Under the pieces are notes generated by a model. It ran no database searches. It was not told the DNA's origin and worked only from the letters and a program-made list of their open reading frames with translations. Position numbers and translations under genes: made by a program. DNA of 64,000 nucleotides from NCBI GenBank assembly GCA_018340375.1, contig JAFFJZ010000003.1, forward strand, positions 4,402,001-4,466,000. The letters are read 5' to 3'. Below, one piece after another: positions 12,680 through 25,399 of the stretch (positions are counted from its first letter, which is position 1; each line of letters starts with the position of its first letter). The DNA is from Gonatopus flavifemur (lineage: Eukaryota > Arthropoda > Insecta > Hymenoptera > Dryinidae).

Positions 12680-13104
12680 TTTTCTGGTTCTATATCGGTA
12701 TTGCGATCAAAAGCATTCAAATAATTGTACTGAAGGTTTTTGGGAAGATATATCTTACTCATGGAAATACTGTATCCGAATAAAGAGTTGATCTCATGAA
12801 ATGTGCGTGGTCCTTTGAATCAGTTGGGACATATCTCATGACCATTCCATTCAAGGAAAACTTGGTTGAGTTTCCGGAAGTCGTCCGCAAAGTAATTGCC
12901 ATCAAAATACTTTTTCTATTTCATCTCATTCACAGATAAAAAATAATAGTTGTAATGCCTATTTGAAAATATAGTAATCTTTAGAGACAAATTCAGAATA
13001 TTTCTCAAAATCTGACAGTATTTCTTGGATGAAGATAAAACGGTTCACATTTTTGTTGAATTCCATTTTGAAAACAATGAACATTCATCAATACCGAACA
13101 TACG

Positions 13105-13402
13105 CACAGAGAGGAAAAATTGGCTATGACAGCGGAATATGATTTTGCTGGATACCTCGTACTAGAATAGAGAATTCTCAGCTGTAACAGCAATCTTGTT
13201 AGCTATGACAGCGACTTTTTAGCTGTAGCAGCAAATCATACCAAAATTTGCTGGAGGAGCGAAAAAAATTGTTGTCGTAGCTGACAAGATTGCTATGGTA
13301 ACAAATGGTTGGCTGTCAAGGTAAAAAATTTGCTGCTCAAGCGAGAGAGATCCAGCGGAATTAGATGTCACTGTTACAGCAGATCTTTTTTCTCTCCTCG
13401 TA
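13105..13402. mobile_element. MITE-like repeat rich in GCTGTNACAGC motifs
   Basis: The left end (CACAGAGAGGAAAAAT..GGCTATGACAGCG) is an inverted match to the right end near 13366-13402 (CTGTTACAGC..CTCTCCTCG). Between them the palindromic unit GCTGTNACAGC and its variants recur many times. It lies between copies C and D. Related sequence occurs near 23.5, 27.4 and 62.9 kb. No coding capacity is seen. The remaining intergenic sequence (12614-13104, 13403-13828) shows nothing else. Confidence 0.6.
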
Positions 13403-13828
13403 ATAGACGAAAATATAAACTCCCCAAAATTTGCGCATGAAATTTCACGAAGTGAGAAATGAGATTTCGAAATTTTGTTTTTCCTCTTGTCTGTTGAGTA
13501 TCGATAATTCTTCATCATTCTTCAAATGAAATTCGACAAATATGTGAACCGTTTCATCTTTATTGAAAATATTAAGGAATATCCTAAGATTCCAAGCAAT
13601 ATTTTACAAGTTTTGTTAAAGATGTATTTTTGAACTGCATTTTTCTTTATGTGATACAAAATGCACGAGAAATCGTGACGAATAAAGTCGTGATATATGT
13701 GATGTGAATAATAGATGTGATAGATATGTGTTTGAATAAGACTGGAAAATCGAGTATAATAAATTCTGACTGAAAAGAGAGTCTTAGAGGAAATAAATTG
13801 AAATATTCAAAAATCATCAGTACTTGTA

Positions 13829-16029
13829 ATGAGGGATAGAAAATGTATGTCCATGATTGCCTGGTTTGTAACTTCCACTCAAATTGCATTGATCGTGTCA
13901 ACACGAATTGTATGTTATTGGAGTATATCATCCCTATATAGAATGGGTGAGTAATACGAATGGAATTTCTTGTAATGTGACTATCTGATATTTTTCGCAT
14001 CACACATTCCGTAGAGCCCGCGAGGTTTGGTTTCAGAGGAGTACAAGAATATCTGGCCAACAACAGATGCACACATTTGATCGTGGGATTCATTGATATC
14101 AATTACATGATGAATACGTCGATGCTAAATATTGCAAGAATCTTTTCCGTAGAAGATATCCAGGCCTTGGTCGATACGGGAAAGAAAATTTACTTGGGTA
14201 TTGGGAGAGACATTATCTGGCCATCGTTGTCCCAAGAACAAGATTATCTAAATTTGGTGGGTAATAGAAAATTCTATATTTCAGTCACTCTTATTTCACG
14301 TTATGACTAAAATTATGTATGGTACATCACATGAACGGTAGATAGAAAACAGAGATCTGAGGAACCACTTTATAAACGAAACTTCCAAAGTGGTAGAGTT
14401 GTATCATTTTGCTGGAATTGATTTGTCATGGCCCTTCCCGACGTTTGAAGAACTTCTTTCCGATAGTGAAAATCAGCATCCAGCAGCTTTCAGGGAATTC
14501 CGCCACCCTCGAACTAGAGGACCACCAACATTCCGATTCCACGTATTCAGGGATATGCCGATTCCGCATAGAGGTGTGCGTTCGGGACGCTTGTATAACG
14601 TCCGTGCATCTTTCGCCAAATTCATCTATGCTCTTTCCAATCATCTACACTCTTGTCGGAAACGTTTGACTTTGTCCGTATTGCCAGGGTCAGACATTGG
14701 TATATGAATTTTTGTAAAAAACTCCTTAGGAATTATTCCTTACTCGAAGGGCACTCAAGCATCCAGAGGAGTGAATCAAATGTTGTGCCAACTTTTCCAT
14801 AAATTATATGTCCACCGGAAATTTTCAGTAAAAAATAATGGAATCTGGAACCAGGATTAGATTCTGAATATCATTTCAGTCTTCTCCTGAATCCTAACGA
14901 GGAACACAAGATTCTTAGAGTAATAATCTCCAAATGTCGTAAATTCTTCATAATTTCGTTTCCCAATATTTACGAATCATGAGAAACCCCAAATTTATAT
15001 GTAAAGTTCATTCTAAGGTATCCACTCAATCATTATCTATTTCAAATTTGGATTTATCAAATAATTAATGAACACAGTTCGCGCGAAATTCTATCCGCTT
15101 CTCCTGATACTTAAGGGCCCTCAAGCACAAAATAATAGCACAAAATCTCTCAGTGATGTCTCGGAGTATCACTACGAAGTTACCGAGACATTTGTAATAC
15201 TGTAACAATATTCTGAGACGTTACTGAGACATTTTGTGCCCCGTAAAAAGCTCGCCTGGCTGCTCATTGTGACTGATTAATCTGAATTAACAGGATTTTC
15301 TTCGATTTTCAGCGTTTTTTGATGTCCCTAGACTCTCGCCCGTTTTGGAAATGGTGCATTTGTTGACTTTCGATTATAGAACGCCACAAAAAACTCCATC
15401 AGTCGCTGATTTCACTGCTCCATTGTTCCCTGATGCACGAGATGTGGCAGTTGGAGTGAATTTCACTGTTCGGTTAGTTCGAATCAAGTGATGATTAACG
15501 TGTTGTGATTTGGCAGGGTAACGATCGACAATTTCTCATTTCTTTCAGAGAATGGATGCGTCGAGGATTGCCAGCCCACAAAACTGTTATAGGAATAGCG
15601 ACTTTTGCGCGCACTTGGAAAGTGGGGTGGGCTGAGGGGGATGGTCTTAGAAGAACTATGCCTCCTTATCACGCTGCAGGTCCAGGTCTACGAGGTGCCC
15701 TACGTGTGAATGGAATTCTATCATGGCCCGAAGTGTGCATGAGGCTGATAAGATCCGAAATTGTCTCTGATGATGCATATTTTATGAGGAATCTATTTAT
15801 TCGAGTAACAAATCCAGGAAAAGGAGCTTATCAATGGGGTTCACTCCATCCATATCGTACATCGATAATGGCATTCTATGATGATCCAACGGTGATAGAA
15901 TATAAAGTTCGTTACGCTAAAGAACGCAGATTAGAAGGAGTAGCGATTTATGAAATATCTTTGGATGACTTTCAAGGCACATGTTTTTATTCTTCTTTAT
16001 GCGACATCGTCACCCGAGCACTTGCATGA
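13829..16029 (+). CDS. IDGF-like chitinase-like secreted protein (copy D), 5 exons
   Basis: Exons 13829-13946, 14015-14256, 14342-14699, 15313-15472 and 15549-16029 encode 452 residues. The start at 13829 is chosen because it gives 31 residues up to CYW, exactly as in B; a later in-frame ATG at 13847 would shorten the signal peptide. RIVCYWSISSLYR, RCTHLIVG and KIYLGIGRD are followed by AGIDLSWPFP at 144-153, so the first and third acidic residues and the catalytic glutamate (P151) are all lost. LSVLPGSDIAFFD, HLLTFDYRTP, ATFARTW, FYDDP and YEISLDDFQGTC complete the fold. Exon 3 is the longest of the family (358 nt) and encodes an arginine, histidine and proline-rich loop. Exon 4 is the fixed 160 nt. 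This is the outermost plus-strand gene of the mirrored cluster. Family assignment is firm; biological role is not. Confidence 0.88.
15138..15239. repeat. Hairpin repeat in intron 3 of copy D
   Basis: The sequence GCACAAAATCTCTCAG at 15138 is inverted at 15213-15239 (rc GCACAAAATGTCTCAG), with internal GTCTCGG/CCGAGAC pairing. It contributes to the 613-nt intron. Confidence 0.6.
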
Positions 16030-16831
16030 GACAACTCTCGTTTCCTTCACTCACACTTCTTCGCATACAGCATTATCCCCTATATTGCAACTTGAATTAG
16101 CCTTGGATCCAGCAGAGTGAAAAATTAATGCCTCAACTTCTCTCATTTGAGAGTTATCCCCACTCGTTGTGAGTTGAATATTATGGTTCTGGAATGAGAA
16201 ATTCCTTCTGTGGTCAAAACACACAGAGAGTAAACCCACTATGCGGCATTTGAAAGGATCCATCATGTGACTTTGGAAACTATCATAATCCCATTCAAAG
16301 CTGCCATACTCAGGATTTTTCGACTCCTTTCATTGGTGATTCTGTTTGCATGAGGGAAGGGATGGGATGCTCGCTCGTGTAACAAATCAGGACACTACGT
16401 TGCAGCCAGCGGCGACCACTGGTTCACATCTAGCTGCCTCAAGTATGGAATCTTTACCTCGTAAGTTTTATAGAATCAATTCCAGAACTATCACGTGCAG
16501 TGTAGCAGTTTGACGACAGATCGCACTGTATACCAATCGTCAGATTCATTTCTTGTGAAAATAATAAAACTATACTACAGATTTTCGTTCAACATGATTT
16601 ATTGAAATTCGTTATTCTGTTTTTTGCGAATACGCACATGCCATCTTTCAGTTATCCGATTAAAATGGAACTCATACGTTTTTTAGTAGCACCAGAACTG
16701 CTATTATGAACTTCCATGATGCATCAACAAGTTGCAGTTCTTGGAATGCTTCAGTGATGGTCTCAAAATGTTTTCATCACTCTGAACCCAAATTGTTGAA
16801 TAAATACTGAGAATTGGAGAATTTCACTGAT
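16030..16831. other. Intergenic downstream of copy D
   Basis: This contains the 3' untranslated region of D. An AATAAA at 16563-16568 is a possible, rather distant, polyadenylation signal. A 25-bp stretch at 16160-16184 recurs at 17228-17252 with one mismatch, and weaker similarity continues for about 35 bp beyond. No gene is recognised. Confidence 0.4.
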
Positions 16832-17028
16832 TGCTGCCAGATTCGAGGCATGCACCGTTTCTGCCCCCTCCATCGAGCTACTACTCTCCTTTTCCCCAAC
16901 ATGCGAATCGAGTCGGGTGAGCGATAGAGAAAGTAACTCACTCTCTCTCTCTCTCTCTCTCTCTCTCGCTCTTTCAACTCGATTCGATGGTTGGGGCAGA
17001 AACGGTATATGCCTCGAATCTGGCAGCA
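16832..17028. mobile_element. Foldback element with 36-bp arms around a CT microsatellite
   Basis: Arms 16832-16867 and 16993-17028 match as inverted copies at 34 of 36 positions (TGCTGCCAGATTCGAGGCAT...). Weaker inner pairing (ATCGAGT.GGTGAGCGA) continues toward a pure CT run at 16941-16966. No frame encodes a transposase. Confidence 0.7.
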
Positions 17029-20000
17029 CACGGAGAACAAGGAATAGTTGCTGCAACTATACTTAGTGGTCAGGACAAGTATCACATTAGCTGCCTCAAC
17101 TAAATCGATAGTTGCACTAACTAACCTAAATACCTGGCAACATAAGAAATATTTTAGTTGTCAGCGCACTGATTCGGATTGAAGTGATATCTTAGAGATG
17201 AATAAAGGAGAGTGTATGGGATTATTTCCACTCGTTGTCAGTTGAATATTATTCTTCCGGAACGGTGAGTTCCCTTTAGGATCAGAGCAGCGCTACAAGT
17301 AGAGCTACATTGTAGTACATTGTAGTACTTGTGTGTATGAATTATCGTTTCAATGTTTATATTTTGGTTGTTTTCTTCAAGCAACAAACTTTATTCTTCC
17401 AGGTTGTATTTTTGTATTTTCAGATACGTGTATTGCTCTCCGTAAAGAATTGAAGTTTTTGCATGCAACGTATTATTTGAAGCTTGAAAAACAAAGTAAG
17501 ACAACAAAGGTGATTTCGGGAAGAATTAACTAAGTTTCTCATTTTACATAATGAATTCTTCTGAAAAATAAGATTTTCGAGAAGCAAGATCTCTCTGATC
17601 TGATGCAGGTCTTTCTTACGTGGTACGGATATATTCCAGTGGTAATGAAGATATTTACATGCGGGTAAGAACCAAGTGGGTAATTAGAAAATATCTCTGT
17701 TCTTCCTGTGCTCCCTTTACACGGCGATGATCATCACTCTAGTATTATACCAAACTTCACAGACGTATGGAACCCAAATTCAATCCTCAAAATAATTATT
17801 GAGATACGAAGGAGGAATTTTCTTCGAGTACAAAGAGTGAACCAAACCGAATACGTACTGACTCTTTCGTGTTTCGAAGATCAAAGTTGTTCAATTCCGA
17901 TCAAGATTATTCGTATCTCGGTTCATTCGATTACCGTTAATAGTTTCCAAGTGAAGAAGCATTCCTCCGATTCAAACGCTGGAAGTACTGCAGTAGTTTG
18001 TTTTCGATTGGAAATAAACTCAAGAGTAGTTTGTTTCCAAATCGTTTCCACATTATTCGCCCCCTGTTCGAGATAAAATAAAGCCGTAACGTTGACGTAA
18101 TTATGATGTATAAAGTTTCAAATTAGGTTACTTTTTCAATTGATATTTCGGGGACAACAAAATATTCTTACGAGAATATGGGGCGAAGTTTATAAGGAGG
18201 GTAAAAACATCTGGTGAGAGAAGAAAAGGAAGAATAAAGGGAAGGTGGAGGGTACTTTCGGAAGTTCATGAACCAAGTACCACCGTATTCATTGATTGGA
18301 ACATCAATATCGATTCGTTGAGCTATCGTTACGTTAGCTTATCACTCGTAAGGTTGAAAACCTATGAGAAGAAACTTCCGTAACATCAACGAACGACTCA
18401 TTTTACTATGGTGATCATAGAAAGATCATATTGAATTGATAAAATGTTGTGAGAACAGCAATTTTGATGTACATATTTATCAATTTATTAATTTATTCAA
18501 TCACATATAGTTCTGTATGTTGAAATGATTTTGTACAGAAATATTACTGCGATATTGAAGAGATGTGACTTCAAGAATGAAATGATTTCATATCATCCCG
18601 CAAACATTCAATTGCAAATTTCAAAATATCATCATTATACTCGGTGAATGATTGATTTATAACCCAATAAAATTCCTCCTATTCAATTACAAAATATTCG
18701 ATATTCAAGCTGTTCAAATTCCAATACAATTCATCAAGATCAATCAAAAATAAATGGAATTGCATGAAACCCATTCACACATTGATTAGATAAAAAACCA
18801 TCATACGTAAAATGTGTACCAAGAAAAAAGGTTTGCACAGCTGTAATGGAAATCCACTGGAACAATACAACCTCTCGATACCATCAAATATTCAAATTAA
18901 TCGTCGTTACGTTTGGCTAGTTCCAGAAGTTCCCAACACCGAACGCGAGAAAGAGTCGAGAAATATTATAATTCTCCGAACGTTCATTCGTATGTATAAA
19001 ACGACAAAAAATCCTCAAATAATTTGTCCGACGTCCAAAGAAGGGAAAAGAAGAAGAGAAAGGCACGATTACTACAATCGGGAGGAATATGCAATTTGGG
19101 ATTAATTGATTTCTCATATGGTATAGCAGATACATCGGTTCGCGAGGTTGAGTGATTCAATTCATCAAACATGACAAGATACATTTTAAAATTTTATTCA
19201 TCTCATTCTTTTTTCGATGAACATCTCGAGGTGATCATATTACAATAAGAATATTTCAGTTCGAAATCACTTGACTTCAACTGAATCTCGAACTTGGACA
19301 AACCAAAAGAAAAATTCTCACCGTACCAAATTCACATAAAATTGAATTTTTAATTCTCCCTATATACAAAGAGTATTGAATTTTCATCACAAATAGCTAT
19401 ACTTTGACATGGAATTTCTTGTGAATCCTTTAGTTTTATTTGCTTCTCTTTCAGCAATCGTCAGACCAAGTGAGACTGTGAGGCTGCAGTAACCCCAGCT
19501 TTTCCCTCCCCAATCCACTTTTTCCTTTGCCTCAGCGATTGAACGCGAACCCAACATCGGAATAAAACTACGACGATTCCCTACCTCCATCACGTTAACG
19601 TTCCTTCTCCATCTTCCATCGAGAACACCATTTATTTCGATCGGAACCAATGTCGTTTCAGGGTTTCTCTCAAAGAGCATCAAGCCATTTTCCCATTGGT
19701 ATGCTAAAGCGTGACGTCATCAGTAACGGTACAAGATTCGCATTGGATTCGAGCGTAGATTAGCAAGAATGCAATCCTCTGTACACAAGGAGGATCATGC
19801 AATTTTTATTATCATGTACATACGCTTTGCCAGGTACCAACGTATCATGGTATCGTTGAGTGGATAATCTTTCGTCCACGTCATTATTATGGTTTGGTAA
19901 CATAATCGTTCATCGATGGATATACACGAGGTTCGGCTCACGGATAATAGCGGGTTTTGGAATACGATAACCGCTATGACATTGGCAATTATAGAACAAA

Positions 20001-20439
20001 ATGAATAATGACGATGATATTCATAGTAATAGACTATTAGGCGGAGAGAAAATTATCAATCTGATAACAATCTTGCTTGCAAACTATTGAGAGAAGATGG
20101 AGAACGAGGCCGCAAGCGGAAATCAATTGCTCTCCTATGATCGGAATACAGATCCGATATCCATCGGATACTGTGTTACAATTACATCTGTGTATGATTA
20201 GACTCATTCGCCTGAAGATAGGAGTAATTTCGTTGTGTCATTTGAAATGACGTTTACTCAGAGCAACGAGATCCACAAATTCTCATGCAATTTGAGTAAA
20301 TTCTGGAAATTTTAAGCACTCATTCTGCATAACTTGTACATTCCCAACCAGAAATTTACTGCACCAGTACTGGCGTTTGTCTAGGATGATAACGCTTTTC
20401 TGTACTAAGAATTGAGTACTAATACTTTCTTTCGCAATC
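17029..20439. other. Intergenic, no convincing gene
   Basis: A 122-codon frame at 17708-18076 and a 97-codon frame at 18812-19105 show no domain, signal peptide or splice context and are probably chance. The second is overlapped by frames on the other strand. CTGCACCAGTACTGG near 20360 belongs to the neighbouring foldback repeat. Nothing else stands out. Confidence 0.4.
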
Positions 20440-20595
20440 GGTGCAGTGCCTGTATTGGATCAGTACCTGGCCGGTATTGAGCTCTCAGTACCAGTTAATC
20501 GGTACAGACTTAGTATTGTATTTCTATGTATCCAGTACTGATCCCGTACGTTTTGGCCAAGTGTCGAAGACCCAATACTGGTACTGTACTGCACC
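20440..20595. repeat. Foldback repeat built on CAGTACTGG/GGTGCAGT
   Basis: The left end GGTGCAGTGCCTGTATTGG pairs with the right end CCAATACTGGTACTGTACTG. The interior repeats the palindrome CAGTACTG or CGGTAC several times. A related fragment lies 80 bp upstream. Confidence 0.6.
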
Positions 20596-23474
20596 TGTTG
20601 TCAACATTGGCATAATTCGGATTTTTCTGATTGCCTTGCCACAACATTTGATGCTGCTAATATCATTTATAATTTTCTTTGCTTATCTGACAGTTCATAA
20701 TAATTGAATCATCAAAGACATTTGACTGTTCAGTCAAATTACTGTACCTTGTTCCGTGAGAAAAATTTGGTAAATCCTGCAAAGTAGAGCAGAAATTCTT
20801 TGGGAAGAGATGTATTTTCTCATTCGAATCGTCAGAGTTATATTGTTTTCTTCTGGTGAAACATTAATGAAGACGGGAAAATCGAATTTGTGGTGGTGCG
20901 AAAGTAAGTTGTACATTGAAACTCTCCGTTCTGTCTGAGATTTTGATTCTTTTACCACACTTGTTTTGATTTACTGGCGTTTCGTCCTTTTAACACGCAA
21001 GTTTCCAAGGCACTCGACTAAAGTATCCACCCATAATTGTTCAGACGATCCTTTTTCGCAAAGAACTTTTCGCTCTACGTTTGATCTTCACCGATTAGAT
21101 AAACTCCTCAAGTACCGTGGGAAACAGATGTTATCTCGTTGAAAATTCTCAACGTAGATGCTGATTATTCCTCACACAGTGAGAGAAATCTATTTACGTT
21201 CCTCTTCCTTTGGTGTGTAGATTTGTTACGAAATAGAAATGATATTCCTGTATACGGAAGAACGGTAATATTATTACACGATATGTAAAAGTAGAAAAAA
21301 TATATATTCATATCCAAATTTGCAATAAAAGTTCCTCATTTGAATTTCTACAGCAAAGAAAAATTTCCGAAGGTAGAGTTTGTTTCATTCGAGAGAATGT
21401 TTCTTTTCCTCGAGGGAAATGTTTTCAAGGCTAAAGAAATAGAGTAATGTAATTGAGAAATTATCGTCCTCCAAGATCGATATTCCACTATTGATAGTTT
21501 GAATATAGTTCCGAAGTTTCATCTTCTCTGATATCGTATTACACAATCCTTTTCAATTTCAATTGAGCCAATATCATTTCATCCTCTCAAAGCAAGAAGT
21601 CAACAAACAAAAATACTCAAATTCAGACATTTTTTGATTCACAATTTACGAAAATCCTGACAAAACTTCACACGTTGATCAGATTCATCACGGTACACGA
21701 ATGTTAGAAGCCCTCCCCCTGTGTCTATTCAGCTGTACGTGATTTATCTGAATTGAATTTGAGTAACTAATGAGATGTAATCATCGGATCTATTAGTCAT
21801 TGAAATCCACGTGAATGGAGGGAGATTAATTGAAATTTCTAGCCATCCTTGTGTGAAGGAACCCACATAGAACTATTATGGACATCACTATGGACCATTG
21901 CTACCATCGCTATTACCGCTACTACGAATTATCACCTAATAATAGCACCTGGTACAATTGATTGATCTCACGATAATCACTTCATTAGGAAGATTTGAAA
22001 TTTTTCATACGAGAAACGACACACAGGTGTATATCTATGTTCCGTAATGAACTACCACGATTTATTTCTCTCAGCAGGAAATCTAATAAATCCCCATATT
22101 GCGCTTCTCTCGAATGTCTTAGTCAAAGTGTCGAACGCTTCGAGAACAAACCAATCATGCGATTCCCTCAATAAGATGTGCGATGGTAAAATAAATGAGA
22201 AAAAAAACAATCCTACCCGCGATTCAGAGACGAAGAAATTTCATTTCCACTACCATTTGTTTTTGCCCTTTTATCTCTTCCAAGATCGAGGGAGAGAGAA
22301 AAATGTGTCGTGTGTTGAAGATCGAAATGGCTTAACGTCACAGAGGGGCGCAGAAATAGGTGGTATTGGTAGGAACAGAAAGAGAGAGATATGAGATCTG
22401 AAAATGGTAGACAGGATGGAATAAGATGAATTCATCTTTGAGGAAGGTTTTTGTATGATGATTTTAGATCAAGATTCGATTACAGTCAATTCCTCGAGTT
22501 GATCTCTAGTATTCATTTTGAAACTCATAACCGAAATTGTTTATTGTCTTCTTTTGGAATTCGTACGAATAAGGATCTGTCTTCAAATGAAATTCCCGCT
22601 GGTTATTTCATGTGAATTCAAATTTTTTCATATTTCACTTGGCGAAGTTGTGGATAAAATACAGTGTTCATCTGAATGTAGCTTCGAAAGTATCCCGATT
22701 ACTGGTAGAAATGCATATCATTAATGTTACTTTTAGGACTGAATTTGGGTAAATAATCCCATTCGTTGGAGACTAGCGTTGGTCCTCAACGATTCATGGG
22801 TCTTCTGAACGTATTGGCTTTCTCAGTGTAAACTAAAAGTGAGTTGAATGTGGAAGTTGAGCATGACGTCCAAAGAAAAATGAAATCGAAACTTTCTCGT
22901 GGAATTCAGCGAAATTGTTTGCAACAAATTCTGGGTTATTATTGGAATACAATCATTCTTGCTTGGAATAAATGAAGTTTTCCATTACACCAGATTTTCC
23001 GCTCTCTTAATTTCACAGTTTCACTTCAATGATTTTCATTAACTTCAATCAAAAGCAGGAGATAGTATCTCACTCATGACTCTTTGTCTCCTACACGACA
23101 AGATATTGGGGATGCAATTGAACTTCTTCGGAACTATTTCTGATGTAAGAAGTAGATGGTTCATACCTGAAAATTGATCAAAATAAAATTAAATTATGTT
23201 CCATTACTTGTTATTGAAGAATTATAGCATGTAGAAAACGCCCTTTGAAGATAACTAACTTGAACATTCATTAGAATGATTATTATTTCCAAGAATAGCA
23301 GTATCATGAAAACACGTAGAGGCAATTGACATTTTCTTCTGTAAGTTACAAGTTCACGAAACAGCATTCGATTCTAGAATTTCAAAATACCTGAGACGTT
23401 GAATGATTCATCAAGTCTGAATAATGGGTTCTCATCGCAGTTCATGGAAAAAAATGATGTTGTTGATGGTTGGA

Positions 23475-23610
23475 CAGCTAAACATTAGCTGTGCTAGCTA
23501 TTTCCTCGCTGTGGCAACAGCTGTTGCAGCAATATTTTTGTCTATCCAAATATCCAATACCCGAAGTAGCTACCCTAGCTGATTTCTAGCTGCCACGGCG
23601 AAAGTTCACT
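23475..23610. repeat. GCTGTNACAGC-family repeat patch
   Basis: ACAGCTAAACATTAGCTGT, CGCTGTGGCAACAGC and AGCTGCCACGGCGAA recur within 135 bp. They resemble the units in the 13.1-kb element. I could not set exact ends. Confidence 0.45.
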
Positions 23611-24077
23611 GTCATTTCGTAGGGTTTCCGTCCAGTAGGGTTGAAGCACAGCGCTCTCAAAAACCTTTACATCTGTTCAATTGTGATTTTGGTTTACTGC
23701 CTGATTACTGCATCATTGAATAACAATTAGTTTGGACAACAACAATATCAATACCTTTTTCACAAAGGTAGCTGGATGATGAGTGGGATCATCCATCCAA
23801 TAAATAATTCCAAAAGACATCTTACGTGATATTTTCCAACAAAATTCATACATTGTATTTGTTGGGGATGTAATTTCGACAGAGGTTTGCATATCAGATA
23901 TAAGAGATTGGGCTCGAGATTCGTTATGAGTGGTCTAATAATGCATAAAATGAATTCCATGTGCTTATACAAAATTCAAATCCAAGATAGAGACTTCGAA
24001 CATTTTTTTCCTGTTTTTATCGTATCAAAGCAGAGAGGGAATCACGATAAGATTGATACTTTGATTTCTTTTTCAAA

Positions 24078-24150
24078 ACGATTCACCAGAGATTCAAATC
24101 CTGGTCATTCAAATAAAGACGAGATACCATAACCGTTCGGCTATGAAAAA
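24078..24150 (-). repeat. tRNA-derived fragment (SINE head or tRNA pseudogene)
   Basis: On the minus strand, TAGCCGAACGGTTATGG resembles an A box/D arm and GGATTTGAATC resembles a B box, with near tRNA-like spacing and a T-stem-like ACCAG...CTGGT pairing around it. The acceptor stem does not form, so it is not a working tRNA. Polymerase III SINE heads look like this. Confidence 0.45.
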
Positions 24151-25399
24151 AATCCTATAGCAAGGATCATCCCGAAATCCGTGTAACTCTGAATGACACT
24201 TGGTATTTCAATATCTTCCACGCCATATTGATTCAATCAATACCTCTTTCCATTCTTTTTTCCCCATACGAATCTGAATGGAATTATGCATTAAATAAAT
24301 ACAACACCCTTCCTACTCCCCCTGATTCCAGATAGGAATAGATAGAAAACTTGAATTTATTTTTATTCATCCAACTGTGTGGTGATATAAATTTTCTTTC
24401 CCTTCCGTTTATTCGTCATTCCACAATTGATATAACCTTCTAGAGCAGTTTAATCGTCCCATGAGAGATCATTTCAAAGCGTATTCTGAGATAAGAAGAT
24501 TTACTCTATTTAAAACAGCTTTATGTTAACCGAGGAGAGATACATGTAGACAAATTTGAAAAGCAATCTCGTTAGTGATCGAGATAAGACGGTGTTATCC
24601 TCTTTTTCTGAGCTCTATTCATAAGGTTCAGTTGGAATATTTACCTTGTACGTTTTCGGTGGTTGTTTATTTAGTCATCATGAGAATCAAAGAATATTTC
24701 CTCAACAGTGTCTCTGTTCGTCTCAACAATCGTATCTCGTTCATGTTTATTGTTCAATTTGCTGTTTTATTGCAAACAGATTTTGCGATCATATTATCAC
24801 TCTTTCATCCTACGTTTGTCAACTATCGATACATGCATCGGAAAAAATAATTAGTCATTCTCACCCCAAATTAATTTTGACGAATAGGTTCTAACCTCTA
24901 GAACGAGTGAATGACAAGATTCCCATAAGCTCACGCGATATCAGAGGTGTTTAACGGGGAATCCACATTCAAATTCATTCAAATCCATCAGAATCCTGAT
25001 TAAATGATGAATCTTGAATGCTTTGAATGGTAATTCACCCTTACAGAGTTGGAATTCATCAATGAAATCCAAAGAACGTTTTTAACCACAGTATCGTACC
25101 TACTCTAACTGCTCAAATCTATTGAATTCAAATAGAACAATGCAACCAAAAATTCCCGACGAGTGTCTTTGCGTGACAGTATTTTAACGTAAAACATATA
25201 GAATTAGATTTTCTGTATTTTATTCCTCATACGAGAAACACATCAAAAGACTTATTGGAACATCGGTGGAAGAAAAGAAGATCCAGCTCAGCTTCTTATA
25301 CGTTGATCGGATCAGAGATTCCAACAACTCGTCTTTGGAACAACGCACTTCATCGGTCACAGTTAAGTAGAACGAAGGTTAGAATGTCTGGTATCGAAT

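Noticed and set aside
12535..12762. Minus-strand frame overlapping the last exon of copy C
   Set aside because: It is a shadow of the coding exon; the plus-strand frame has clear IDGF homology.
4802..16029. Calling the cluster active chitinases
   Set aside because: The catalytic glutamate and nearby aspartates are replaced in every copy, and no chitin-binding domain is present.
16941..16966. CT run as a splice polypyrimidine tract
   Set aside because: It is a plain microsatellite in the centre of a foldback element, with no exon following.
17708..18076. 122-codon open frame (+) as a gene
   Set aside because: No features beyond length; expected by chance in 64 kb.
24078..24150. Working tRNA gene
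   Set aside because: A and B boxes are recognisable, but the acceptor stem does not pair and the T stem is imperfect.
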